From Saccharomycopsis crataegensis (lineage: Eukaryota; Ascomycota; Saccharomycetes; Ascoideales; Saccharomycopsidaceae), in contig NW_027043822.1 in NCBI RefSeq assembly GCF_037102585.1, positions 186,001 through 250,000 of the forward strand: a DNA stretch of 64,000 nucleotides, written 5' to 3'. Below the pieces are notes generated by a model. That model was not told the origin of the DNA. It was given only the letters and a program-made list of their open reading frames with translations, and made no database searches. Positions 9,361 through 18,392 of the stretch are shown here, one piece after another; positions within the stretch are counted from its first letter, which is position 1; every line of letters starts with the position of its first letter. The position numbers were made by a program, and so were the translations under genes.

Positions 9361-9942
9361 TTAATCCAATTCAAGAGTGAACTCATCTAATCCAGTTGCT
9401 TGTTTGATTTCATCTTCCAATATCTTTGTCAAAGAGCTACCATCTCTTAAACTGATCCATTTCCCCTTAATCAAATCGTATCTATTTGGACCGCTCACGG
9501 GACTGCTACTCCAGATTTGTTTGTTTGGTGGTTGTTTGTTTATACAATAGTCACCTAATGGGGGTAATTCCATGTTCAATACGCCTTCAGAATAGTCAAC
9601 ATCAATCTCACGGTAAGTTTCTCCCAAGATTTCAAGTTGATCAACCAAACTCTCAAGGTACAAATCTGACTTTTTATGATATTCACCAATTGAAATCTCG
9701 TCAATCTCCTGAGAAAATTCTTTGCCATCAGTAGTTACGGAATAGTATGATTTTTGTGAGAGTTGAAAGCCTCGCGAGTTTTTACGGCATGATGGATGTT
9801 GAGTATTTTCTAATGGCAAAGATTGTGAAGTAGAGTTGCATAGGAATCTTCTTGGAAAACCAGCTTGGGAAACAGTTTTACTTGGAAGTCTTTTTGAGAA
9901 TATGCCACGGATAAAGCCCGCTCTGGAAAAAGCGCTGCTCAT
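9361..9942 (-). CDS. YFH1: Frataxin, mitochondrial iron-sulfur cluster assembly factor
   Basis: The protein has 193 residues, and the ATG is at 9942-9940. The first 65 or so residues are basic, Ser-rich and nearly free of acidic residues, as in a mitochondrial presequence. The frataxin domain follows (about residues 80-190). It has the acidic first helix with Asp-Val-Asp-Tyr-Ser-Glu-Gly-Val-Leu, and the conserved sheet with Tyr-x-Ile-Asn-Lys-Gln-Pro-Pro-Asn-Lys-Gln-Ile-Trp and Ser-Pro-Val-Ser-Gly-Pro-Asn-Arg-Tyr. Frataxin acts in the mitochondrial matrix as a regulator of the Nfs1-Isu1 iron-sulfur assembly complex. The yeast homologue has 174 residues. Its upstream region contains a tandem 32-bp duplication. 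Confidence 0.95.
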   Translation of the reverse strand: MSSAFSRAGFIRGIFSKRLPSKTVSQAGFPRRFLCNSTSQSLPLENTQHPSCRKNSRGFQLSQKSYYSVTTDGKEFSQEIDEISIGEYHKKSDLYLESLVDQLEILGETYREIDVDYSEGVLNMELPPLGDYCINKQPPNKQIWSSSPVSGPNRYDLIKGKWISLRDGSSLTKILEDEIKQATGLDEFTLELD

Positions 9943-9952
9943 TTTAGTTAAG

Positions 9953-10016
9953 GATGATTATAAGATGGAAGCTGGTTAGTTGATGATGATTATAAGATGG
10001 AAGCTGATTAGTTGAT
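9953..10016. repeat. Tandem duplication of a 32-bp unit upstream of YFH1
   Basis: Two adjacent 32-bp copies (9953-9984 and 9985-10016) differ at one base, G versus A, at the 23rd position. They begin 11 bp upstream of the YFH1 ATG, so they probably lie in its 5' leader. Each unit contains GATGATTATAAGATGG and AGCTG. Confidence 0.9.
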
Positions 10017-10327
10017 GCTGATCGAAGTCATTTCCTTTTTTTTTTTTTTTTTTGCATGTCTTTGAGGAGGGATAGAAATGAACCTTGGTGGTGGTACTTA
10101 GTCTACACGTGATAATTTTTAGCCATAGCGGGGGTTCCAGGACAACCTTCGACCATGACATTATCATGGCATGGACCCCTGTGGTGTACTTGGAAATTTG
10201 TCGCCTTTTTACTAACGTTTATTTGGGTATTGTAACCATGGGTCTCCATTTATTGTACAATAAATAAATACACACACTTCAAAACATATGGAACATTCCA
10301 ATAGCTATCACAAGGAAAATCTTACCA
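10017..10327. promoter_or_regulatory. YFH1 promoter and 3' end of the Pex11-like gene
   Basis: This stretch contains a T-run at about 10036-10052 and a CACGTG E-box at 10106-10111, about 165 bp upstream of the YFH1 ATG. Otherwise I see no gene. Confidence 0.5.
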
Positions 10328-11374
10328 TCAACAACTGGTAGACAGATCCTGCTTAATAATATCAAAAACTTCTTTCCAATTGGACATAAAGGCAGGAAGC
10401 GCACTATTGAAATTCAATAAACTCAATTGATAATCATTCAAGAATGACCAATCAAACCCCCAATGGTATGCCAAGAACAACTTCACGATATTATCTTTAT
10501 TATCACCGAAAAACAAAAAAATCCTGTCCACTCCTGGAGAAATTTTCCGAAATTCCGTAGAGGATAACGTCTCATGCTCAATAAAATATTTGATAATGCT
10601 CAAAGCGATATTGGCAAACCAAAACTTGGAAGCCCAGTGCCAGCAAAAGCTCGAGTTCCTTGCTAAAATTCCAATAAGGCTGTGACCACCAATTACCGCA
10701 CAATCGGTAAATAATCGAGACAAGAAATTATTGACCAATTGGATTTGATCTATCGTGTCTAGCGAAATTGATTTCAACAAATGAGACTTATTTGTAGAAC
10801 CCAGGCAAAGTTCAAAGCGTAATTCTGTTAATTTAGAAGGCAACCTCTCGAGCCTTGTCAAAATGTCTGGTATATAGCTAACACTGGTGTAAATACCACT
10901 AAAGGATCTGTAGCTGGAAATATATGAGTAGTGTTTTCTAAGAATGGTTGCATATTCAAAGATTCCTCGGGAAAGGCGCACGTTGTCTTTGTATAAGTTG
11001 CTCAATTCTATTTGATATGGGGTATTGATGATGTATTTGTTAATGATGTACTGCGAGTTGACAGCGCCTGTTATGTTTGTATTTGTTGGTTTGGTTGCTG
11101 AGCCCCATTGATTGAGCAGAAACGCCCGACTCATTACCAAAGATATATTGTAATTTATTAGTTTTAATAACCGCTGGATCCTTATTAGTTTGTTGGTTTC
11201 GATTAGATACCCAAATGTTTTGAGAATGGCGGATGCAATCAAGCAAGTGTTGCCGATAACGTTGAGGGTACTGTCTTGCCTGGATCCAGAAACATTTTTG
11301 CTGATAGCCTCATAAATCCTTTTGTCGGTTAGAAGGCTGTGTATCCTTAGGAGTGTCCTCCTGCTGTTATTCAT
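10328..11374 (-). CDS. Probable Pex11-family peroxisome membrane protein
   Basis: The protein has 348 residues and starts at ATG 11374-11372. The N-terminal third is helical with Arg-Ile-Gln-Arg-Leu-Leu-Lys-Leu-Ile-Asn-Tyr-Asn. A middle segment is Ser-Phe-Cys-Trp-His-Trp-Ala-Ser-Lys-Phe-Trp-Phe-Ala-Asn. The C-terminal part holds Asp-Asn-Ile-Val-Lys-Leu-Phe-Leu-Ala-Tyr-His-Trp and Asn-Trp-Lys-Glu-Val-Phe near the end. The order and spacing (aromatic Trp-x-x-Ser/Ala segment, then a membrane-associated C-terminal segment with a terminal Trp) recall Pex11/Pex25/Pex11C proteins, which bend the peroxisome membrane during proliferation. Overall similarity is low and I hold the call loosely. PEX6 lies 3 kb away, which may be chance. 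Confidence 0.45.
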   Translation of the reverse strand: MNNSRRTLLRIHSLLTDKRIYEAISKNVSGSRQDSTLNVIGNTCLIASAILKTFGYLIETNKLIRIQRLLKLINYNISLVMSRAFLLNQWGSATKPTNTNITGAVNSQYIINKYIINTPYQIELSNLYKDNVRLSRGIFEYATILRKHYSYISSYRSFSGIYTSVSYIPDILTRLERLPSKLTELRFELCLGSTNKSHLLKSISLDTIDQIQLVNNFLSRLFTDCAVIGGHSLIGILARNSSFCWHWASKFWFANIALSIIKYFIEHETLSSTEFRKISPGVDRIFLFFGDNKDNIVKLFLAYHWGFDWSFLNDYQLSLLNFNSALPAFMSNWKEVFDIIKQDLSTSC

Positions 11375-11920
11375 TGAAGGTATATTACTTGTTTAGGGAG
11401 CATGAAAAGTTGGATGGAGAGATGGTAAGCATTATTATCTTCTACGGAGATGAATCATATCAGGTGCCTTTATACCACCACCTCGGCTCCAACTTCTTAA
11501 GGAAACTACACCGATTAGGGGGAGGGGGGTAGTGATTGGCGAAGCTATTTTTCATGGGGTCTTCTGTAGTTTTTGTTTCCCAACACTATATTCTATTTTT
11601 ATTGCTAACCTATATATATATACCTATCCTTGCTCTTCTTTTCTTAACCACGTTTAGGATAATCCTGAAAACATGGCAATGTTTATGTGCCTCACATAAT
11701 TTCAAGAATGGAAAAAAAAAAAAAAAAGAAAGCAAGACCATAGCCCTTCAGCGTTTGGCGTTCTCTTAAACACACCAGCCCCGACTAATATTCTGTTCAT
11801 GTTTGTTTCTTTTTCATTTATCTTTACTCCTTCTGGTTAGCATTAGTTTTTAATATTTGATTTTCCTTGGATTATTATGAACAATTCTGCGTTTCTTTCA
11901 TAATCTTCTGATTTTCAAAA
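11375..11920. promoter_or_regulatory. Divergent promoter between the Pex11-like gene and SFK1-like gene
   Basis: Two AGGGG stress-response-type motifs sit head to tail in the G-run at 11517-11529. A TATA-like (TA) tract lies at 11611-11622, about 300 bp upstream of the SFK1-like ATG. A run of A lies at about 11711-11726. Confidence 0.5.
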
Positions 11921-12889
11921 ATGAAGGTGTTTCACTTCTGGCAAATTCCAGTGGCAACAATTTTTATATGGTACAGCCTCTTGATCGCCATGTTGACCTG
12001 CTGGGGTGTTCAAGGCCGTCCAATATATTGGTTTATGAGTCCCAAGGACCAATTCATTTACCTATCAGATATTGCGGCAACCAACCTCAAACCAATCTTT
12101 ATCTCCTGTGGGGCTGCTCAAGGAGTCCTGTTCATTTTTACCTTGATTAGCGAAGGCTATCTTAGATGGAAAGCCGAGAAACTCATTGGATACTTCAATC
12201 TACGTCTACCGAGAATCACCATCATCTTGTCCGTGATATTTGCTATGATTGGGGCCGCTGGAGTGACGATTTGTGCCTGTCTCGATATTGCGCACCATAA
12301 ATACGGCCATTATACAGGACTTGGAATGTTTATTGTAGGAATATTCTTTTGTGTTGTATGTTTGTTGATCGAACAGTTTTCTGTCGCCATAAATTACGGT
12401 AAGAACATACTTTCAAATTACCACAGTTTTAATGGCGGGAAATCAGTAGCAACGTCAACATCATCCTCATCATCATTAGAAATGAGCGAAAATGAACATG
12501 ATCATACCAATGACTCATCAACAAGCCCCCAAGTTTTTGACAATAATATTAAAGTTTTCAAGGAGAGTATACCCATGAAACATAACTACTTGTTTTGGGC
12601 ATCAATTTTCAAATTAGTTTGGGGAGTAATTGCCGTAGTCTTGGCCATATGCTTTGGCTTATTTGCCTACTATGGGAATAGCGTATCTGGGCCAATTTGT
12701 GAATGGATTTTATGTTTTTGGTATGGCGGTATCCATATGATTTTGGCATATGATTTTATCCCGGCCTCTCGTTATAAATGGAAACCTGGTTTTTACGGAC
12801 AAGGGAAATATAATCATGGATTTGATTATGATGTCATTCCTAGGCAGAAAGAATTTGAAACTTGCGAACCTAATATTTATGAATCATGA
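11921..12889 (+). CDS. SFK1: Sfk1/DRAM/Frag1-family plasma membrane protein
   Basis: The protein has 322 residues with about six membrane segments (near residues 6-27, 57-77, 102-126, 133-153, 226-252 and 260-282). It has the family pattern of an N-terminal membrane helix followed by a short polar loop with Tyr-x-Ser-Asp-Ile-Ala-Ala and a second helix. A Ser/Asp-rich loop of about 60 residues separates helices 4 and 5. Yeast Sfk1 (353 residues) recruits the PI4-kinase Stt4 to the plasma membrane and limits phospholipid flipping. The Frag1/DRAM family is broad, so the exact orthologue is likely but not certain. The ATG at 11921 is the first in frame after an upstream stop. Confidence 0.7.
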   Translation: MKVFHFWQIPVATIFIWYSLLIAMLTCWGVQGRPIYWFMSPKDQFIYLSDIAATNLKPIFISCGAAQGVLFIFTLISEGYLRWKAEKLIGYFNLRLPRITIILSVIFAMIGAAGVTICACLDIAHHKYGHYTGLGMFIVGIFFCVVCLLIEQFSVAINYGKNILSNYHSFNGGKSVATSTSSSSSLEMSENEHDHTNDSSTSPQVFDNNIKVFKESIPMKHNYLFWASIFKLVWGVIAVVLAICFGLFAYYGNSVSGPICEWILCFWYGGIHMILAYDFIPASRYKWKPGFYGQGKYNHGFDYDVIPRQKEFETCEPNIYES

Positions 12890-13043
12890 TTAATATTTGT
12901 ACAATATATTTAAATTTAAATTTAAAGGTATTTTTATCCATTTTTGTTCCTATATAAAAATTAATTACAGTGAACCACTCAGATGTTCTGCATAATTTTC
13001 AGTTGATGTTGTTTGTTCTCTCTTTTTTCTAGCTTGAATTTGA

Positions 13044-13847
13044 TCAGATTAGTTTCTTACTAATGTCATTATTATTATTATGCCCTTGATTATTCACTTT
13101 GTCTTCAAGAGATTTTAAAAGTAAGTCATTATAGAGCTCAATATATTCTGCCATTGTGTACAGCTCTGGCCCTGTCATGTCAACCGGGATATCATCACGA
13201 TCATTAAAATCATCACGATCATTAAAATCATCACTTTTGAAACTATCTTCATTATAAGAAATTTTTTTGCTCTTGATTCGTTTTAGTTTTTCAAATTTTG
13301 AGCATACGTGCAAATCGTTCTCCATTATCTGACCATTTGCCACATCCATCATCTCCAAATCTTGTTCTGGTCTTCCGGTAAATCTTTCAATCACATTTTT
13401 TTCAAAAATGTGGCTCATTTCCATATCGTTGTCATCTGCATCGTTTCTTTCGGAAATACTTGATGAAGAGTTCGAGAAATAAGAATTAATGGAAATCGAA
13501 TCTCGTTCTTTAACCAAAATAGGGACAGCAAAGTTCTCTGTGCTCTGCTCAAGATCAGTCTCTTTTAATTTTTTAGATGTATTTATTTGTGATTCTTTTT
13601 GTAGTTTGAGCAAATTCAGTATTTTTAACTCATCATTGAGGATTTCGTGGGATTTATGAAGATCGAGATCATTTTTCAGACTTTTATTATGACTCGAAGC
13701 GGGAAAGGCGGAGGAATTTATTTGACTCTGGCTGGTTGGCTTTAAAGGAGATTTGGCACTAATGCTGGTAAGCGGATTCAACATGGGACTGCTGGCGATG
13801 TTTGATGGTTCTTGAATATCATCAGCACTGGCAAGCTTTTGTTTCAT
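13044..13847 (-). CDS. Unknown Ser/Asp-rich protein
   Basis: From the ATG at 13847-13845 the protein has 267 residues. The frame runs 25 codons further upstream without an ATG. Composition is low-complexity: Ser-rich with several Ser-Pro and Ser/Thr-Pro pairs near the N-terminus (possible CDK/MAPK sites), then a basic patch (Lys-Leu-Lys-Arg-Ile-Lys-Ser-Lys-Lys), then an Asp-rich stretch. The Asp-rich part is encoded by a perfect 18-bp tandem duplication. The only ordered-looking segment is near the C-terminus (Pro-Glu-Leu-Tyr-Thr-Met-Ala-Glu-Tyr-Ile-Glu-Leu-Tyr-Asn-Asp-Leu), likely an amphipathic helix. I do not recognise a family. It is divergent from PEX6. Confidence 0.65.
   Translation of the reverse strand: MKQKLASADDIQEPSNIASSPMLNPLTSISAKSPLKPTSQSQINSSAFPASSHNKSLKNDLDLHKSHEILNDELKILNLLKLQKESQINTSKKLKETDLEQSTENFAVPILVKERDSISINSYFSNSSSSISERNDADDNDMEMSHIFEKNVIERFTGRPEQDLEMMDVANGQIMENDLHVCSKFEKLKRIKSKKISYNEDSFKSDDFNDRDDFNDRDDIPVDMTGPELYTMAEYIELYNDLLLKSLEDKVNNQGHNNNNDISKKLI
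13191..13226. repeat. Perfect 18-bp tandem duplication inside the unknown gene
   Basis: Copies lie at 13191-13208 and 13209-13226, with a partial third copy to 13234. They encode a repeated Asp-Asp-Phe-Asn-Asp-Arg unit. Confidence 0.9.
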
Positions 13848-14369
13848 TGTTCTGGTCGGACTTAGTTTTTGAGAGAGGTGAGAGAGGAAAGAGAAAAGAA
13901 AAACAGAATCCAAAAATAACAAATTTGATGAGTTTATTCGATTTTAACTATCCTTGAGAGTTATTTATAGGGATTAAGAATGATTGATGCTGTATGTAAG
14001 TTGGACATTTCATAAATCACAAAAAGGTTTAAGACACAAATGCGAGTTCACAAAAAAAAAAAAAAAAACAATAAAGAACAGTAATAATAAAGAGTTTGAA
14101 AAAAAAAATACAAAAAAAAAATAAGTGGGGGAAGAAGAAAAAGCAAAAATTATCATTTCAAACCCAATAAAATATCATAACCTCTCATTAAATTGGAAAT
14201 ATACAGTAGTAATAGTCTCGTCTTCCATGTTGGAATCCATCATCCGTACATCGCATACACCCACACACCTGATAACCCCACAAACAGGTAAAAAAGGCGG
14301 CAATTTTCGGTGCGAGAAAGTGTTACTGATCAGATAACAATAAGTTCTTTGGGAGAGAGAAGCGAAGAG
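13848..14369. promoter_or_regulatory. Divergent promoter between the unknown gene and PEX6
   Basis: This stretch is A-rich on the + strand, with runs at about 14052-14068, 14100-14108 and 14113-14121. The end nearest PEX6 (about 14220-14300) is CA-rich. I see no gene in it. Confidence 0.5.
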
Positions 14370-17300
14370 ATGCTGAGTAACAGAGTTCCGATGAGGCAGC
14401 CCGTGATAGTTGATACAATTTTTGATTATAAGAATCTGAGTCAAAAGGGATTGGTCAATATCTCAAAGGACGCTTACGAAGCCTTATCGACGACAGATAT
14501 CGAAGATAAGAGTATCAATGAGAGATATATCGCGGCCAAGCTATTGGGCTCCACAGCTGTTGAAGGTTTCAGAATATATAAAGTCGATAAAGTTATAGAA
14601 GGGATAGGAAATTCAACCATAATATTGCCTGCAGATGAAATATTCCATTCTAGAGATCAAAAAGGGTCTCATAATATCACCATTAGTAAAGCATTGTTAT
14701 ATGATATTCAAGTGATCGAAATTGAGCACATAGTTGTTTCTATTAGTGATGAGAATGCATATAGTTTTTTAAAATCGAAAGGCGATGATTACTCTGCTTT
14801 ATTTGGGACTGATACCGGATCAAACAGACTTATACATCAGCATGATTTGATACAATTGAGCAAGTACCATAAGAAAGTGTCAGGAAAAGTACTTTTCGTT
14901 GAGCCATTGAGTCAAGGTATTTTAACGAAGAATTCTAAAATAACTCTAGTATTTGATAAAAATCAAGAAATAGAAAAACCTGTCAGCCAAGTTGCGGAAA
15001 TCGCAAAGAAAGGGCAGGATAAGATGAATCTCTTGGATGAGTTAAATCGCAATGCATTATCTATTGATGAGTATCTTTCAAAAACCTTAGCTCTCGAAGA
15101 AAAATTGGATCTACTGTCGAGAAAAGAGGAGGTTAAGGATTTGATACTAACGGCTCAACCAATGACTTTCAAACATACGCATTTCACTCCAATTCCTAAT
15201 CCAAAGGAGGATCCAGAAATCTTTGCATTTACCAAATTTGATAACTTAGTAAAGTTGAATTATTTTAGTGGTGACTATGCCAAGCTCAAGATCAATTGCC
15301 AAGATGGGAAGCAAATTGAACGAAAAGTTAAATTGTTCGCCTTGGTTGAACCTAATAATTTTGATAATGAATCATTGTATATCTCTCCAATATTATACAT
15401 GAATCTTGGATCACCACAATCGATTAATTTATTCAATAAGCTTTGCGGGGTTAAAGTATCAAATGATGTGGAACGAGAATTCAAATTAGCCAGACAAGTC
15501 ACAATTGCCCGAATTGCTTCCCCAGTAAGTTTAAATCGAACTTACCAACAGACATTTCTCTTGAACTTGAAAGATTATTTTGAATCCAGTCTCAGAATTA
15601 TTAATAAGAATTCCATTATCGCCATACCTATTGACACATTATTAGCGAAAAGTTTATTTTCCGCATATGGGAGCTCTAATTACCCATCGGTCATTCCAAA
15701 AGGTACACCAAATGAGATAGTATGGTTCATGATTACCGAAATTATTTCTGAGGATGATAGTGTTGCCAGTAGTCAAGAACAATACTTGCTTAATCATGCG
15801 AAAACTAGAATGGTTCAATTGGGAGTAATTAAAGATTTCAAAATTCCCAAGATTAGCAACGAGTCCATGAATTATTATAAATATCTTTCAATGAAGCCAT
15901 TTTTCAAGTTCTCAGAAGTAATTGAGAAAAAAAGGGACGAAGAGAGGGATGGCAATTTGAAGTTATTCAGTTTTGCCGAGAAATTAAAGAATCTCATAAG
16001 CACCTCATTGTTGAACAATTTCGATGGAAGTCTACAAATGAACACATGCGTCTTATTGCATTCATTAACCAGAAATGTTGGAAAATCAACCATAGTAAAG
16101 AACTTATCACTAGAATTGGGTATAAATTTTATTGAACTAGACGGGTACGATTTGGTTCAAGCACCAGGATTTGATTTGAAGGTGATTGGTACGATATACG
16201 GGAAATTGGAATCGACAATTAAGAACTGCAAATCGCCCATCATAGTGTATTTCAAGCACTTAGATGCGTTGGCTGGTAGTAGAGGCAATGATGGAGGAGA
16301 TGATGGGTCTGGAGGTAATGCTGGTGGAGGTAGTAAAAAAAACAATTTCAATGTGAAGCTAGTGGAAATGATGAATGATTTCTTTGTTAATAATTCCAAG
16401 GTTATGTTTGTTGCCTCTACCAATGAGTTAGATAAAATAAGCAATGATTTGAGGAATATTTTCAGTTATAATATCGAAGTTACGGTTCCGAGTGAAATTG
16501 AACGTCAAGAAATCTTCAAATTTCTTCTAGAGAATAGTAACAGAAAAGCCACCAGCTGCAACGATATCATTTCTTCACTTAGAAATAAAAATTTTGACTA
16601 TCGTATTGGGGATCAAATATCTTTGAAGGATCTATCACTACAGTCAGCGGGGTTGAACCCAATTGACCTTGCAGCAATTGTGAAAAATGCTAAAAACATT
16701 GCTTTGGATAGGCTCTATACTTTTAATAGTTCTCAAGATTCAAAGACAAATATTATGGATTTAGTGTTAGGGAACCAAGGGTGCATCACTTTGAAGCCTG
16801 AAGATTTTGAAACCGCGATAAATAGTGCACGAAACACCTTTAGTGAATCCATCGGCGCTCCAAAAATTCCAAATGTCAAATGGGAGGATGTTGGTGGTTT
16901 AGACCTCGTTAAAGATGAAATTCTAGATACTATCGAAATGCCATTGAAGAATCCATATCTATTCAATAACGGGTTGAAGAAAAGATCTGGTATATTATTT
17001 TATGGTCCACCAGGGACTGGTAAAACATTATTGGCTAAAGCCATCGCCACTAATTTTTCATTGAATTTTTTTTCAGTGAAGGGTCCAGAATTGTTGAACA
17101 TGTACATTGGTGAATCGGAAGCTAATGTCCGTAAAGTCTTCCAAAAGGCAAGGGATGCTAAGCCATGTGTCGTTTTCTTTGATGAGTTGGATTCTGTGGC
17201 ACCAAAAAGAGGCAACCAAGGTGATTCCGGTGGGGTCATGGATAGAATTGTTTCTCAATTGTTATCTGAGTTGGATGGTATGAGTGATGGTGATGATGGC

Positions 17301-18062
17301 GATGGAGTCTTTGTGGTTGGTGCCACCAATAGGCCTGATTTATTAGATGAAGCATTATTAAGACCAGGTAGATTTGATAAAATGCTTTATTTGGGTATTG
17401 CTGACACACATGAAAAGCAATTGAACATTTTGAAAGCATTAACCCGGAAGTTTATGCTTGATAAAGACGTCGACTTGGAGAAATTGGTCGAAGGATTGCA
17501 ATTCAATTATACAGGTGCTGATTTCTACGCATTGTCTTCAGATTCTATGTTGAATGCCATGACACGAAAGGCGAAAGAAACTGATATTAAAGTTGATAAC
17601 TACAATGCTTCTTTGCCAAAAAATCAAAAGAAGATCAACACCAGATGGTGGTTTGATAATGTGGCGACAGAGGAGGATATAAAAGTTACAGTAAAACAAG
17701 AGGATTTTGCCAAGGCGGCAGCTCAGTTCATACCAAGTGTGTCTGCCGAAGAATTACAGCATTACCTTAGAGTAAGGAACAATTTTGAAGGTGGAAAAAC
17801 CAAGGCTAAAGGAAATGTTGATGGCGAAGCCTCCCAAAATGGACACGCCTACTCCAGAGGTGACTTAAAGATAGATGTTAAAAATAAGGTAAATGGATTT
17901 ACCAGCAGTGATAAAAATGGGGGGTTGTATGATGGAATAAATCTCGGACTCTCAAGTACAACATTTTCTGATGATGATGATACCGATTTGTATGGCGACG
18001 TTGCAGGTTCATCTGATACTTCTCAAGAAGGTGATGACAAGGGAAAATCAAATTTAAGTTAA
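14370..18062 (+). CDS. PEX6: Peroxisomal AAA-ATPase Pex6
   Basis: From the ATG at 14370 the protein has 1230 residues (S. cerevisiae 1030), the excess lying mostly in N-terminal and C-terminal extensions. The D1 ATPase region is degenerate: its P-loop reads Arg-Asn-Val-Gly-Lys-Ser-Thr around residue 570. D2 is intact, with Walker A GPPGTGKT at about residues 879-886 and Walker B Phe-Phe-Asp-Glu (Asp938). The second-region-of-homology segment Ala-Thr-Asn-Arg-Pro-Asp-Leu-Leu-Asp-Glu-Ala-Leu-Leu-Arg-Pro-Gly-Arg-Phe-Asp is also present. The block Lys-Ile-Pro-Asn-Val-Lys-Trp-Glu-Asp-Val-Gly-Gly-Leu-Asp is diagnostic of Pex6 rather than Pex1. Pex1-Pex6 hexamers extract the receptor Pex5 from the peroxisome membrane. 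The C-terminal tail after residue 1150 is acidic and low-complexity. Confidence 0.95.
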   Translation: MLSNRVPMRQPVIVDTIFDYKNLSQKGLVNISKDAYEALSTTDIEDKSINERYIAAKLLGSTAVEGFRIYKVDKVIEGIGNSTIILPADEIFHSRDQKGSHNITISKALLYDIQVIEIEHIVVSISDENAYSFLKSKGDDYSALFGTDTGSNRLIHQHDLIQLSKYHKKVSGKVLFVEPLSQGILTKNSKITLVFDKNQEIEKPVSQVAEIAKKGQDKMNLLDELNRNALSIDEYLSKTLALEEKLDLLSRKEEVKDLILTAQPMTFKHTHFTPIPNPKEDPEIFAFTKFDNLVKLNYFSGDYAKLKINCQDGKQIERKVKLFALVEPNNFDNESLYISPILYMNLGSPQSINLFNKLCGVKVSNDVEREFKLARQVTIARIASPVSLNRTYQQTFLLNLKDYFESSLRIINKNSIIAIPIDTLLAKSLFSAYGSSNYPSVIPKGTPNEIVWFMITEIISEDDSVASSQEQYLLNHAKTRMVQLGVIKDFKIPKISNESMNYYKYLSMKPFFKFSEVIEKKRDEERDGNLKLFSFAEKLKNLISTSLLNNFDGSLQMNTCVLLHSLTRNVGKSTIVKNLSLELGINFIELDGYDLVQAPGFDLKVIGTIYGKLESTIKNCKSPIIVYFKHLDALAGSRGNDGGDDGSGGNAGGGSKKNNFNVKLVEMMNDFFVNNSKVMFVASTNELDKISNDLRNIFSYNIEVTVPSEIERQEIFKFLLENSNRKATSCNDIISSLRNKNFDYRIGDQISLKDLSLQSAGLNPIDLAAIVKNAKNIALDRLYTFNSSQDSKTNIMDLVLGNQGCITLKPEDFETAINSARNTFSESIGAPKIPNVKWEDVGGLDLVKDEILDTIEMPLKNPYLFNNGLKKRSGILFYGPPGTGKTLLAKAIATNFSLNFFSVKGPELLNMYIGESEANVRKVFQKARDAKPCVVFFDELDSVAPKRGNQGDSGGVMDRIVSQLLSELDGMSDGDDGDGVFVVGATNRPDLLDEALLRPGRFDKMLYLGIADTHEKQLNILKALTRKFMLDKDVDLEKLVEGLQFNYTGADFYALSSDSMLNAMTRKAKETDIKVDNYNASLPKNQKKINTRWWFDNVATEEDIKVTVKQEDFAKAAAQFIPSVSAEELQHYLRVRNNFEGGKTKAKGNVDGEASQNGHAYSRGDLKIDVKNKVNGFTSSDKNGGLYDGINLGLSSTTFSDDDDTDLYGDVAGSSDTSQEGDDKGKSNLS

Positions 18063-18392
18063 TTCTTCCTTTTTTTTTTTTCTCCCTGTTCATTTTACTT
18101 AATTTTTCTCTATCTAAATGTTTTTTTATTCGAATGTTTCTGCGGAATTACATATTATTAGTAGTGTGAACACCTTTATTTATATTGATAAATCGGGCAT
18201 ATAATCTCACAACATTATTGCAGGAACTCACAGTGAAGCCGGGTAGTGACATTTTGGCCAATAACAGCCTTTGGTTTCCCCGTAGGGTGCGAACTGTGAA
18301 AAAAAAATGAGAGCTCACAGAGGAAAATTGAACACTCAGAAGCTTAGTGTCAGGCTGATACACATTACAGTTAATAAGCAATAAGTAACAAG
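18063..18392. promoter_or_regulatory. PEX6 3' region and ATP7 promoter
   Basis: A T-run follows the PEX6 stop. The ATP7 side contains a CCAAT box (listed separately). I see no gene. Confidence 0.5.
18258..18262 (+). promoter_or_regulatory. CCAAT box upstream of ATP7
   Basis: GGCCAATAAC lies about 130 bp upstream of the ATP7 ATG. The HAP (CCAAT-binding) complex activates respiratory genes in yeasts. That it works here is inferred from the motif, its position and the target. Confidence 0.45.

Noticed and set aside
9975-10016. snoRNA-like TGATGAT and CTGA boxes in the YFH1 upstream repeat
   Set aside because: The boxes are only about 20 nt apart and simply belong to the 32-bp duplication.
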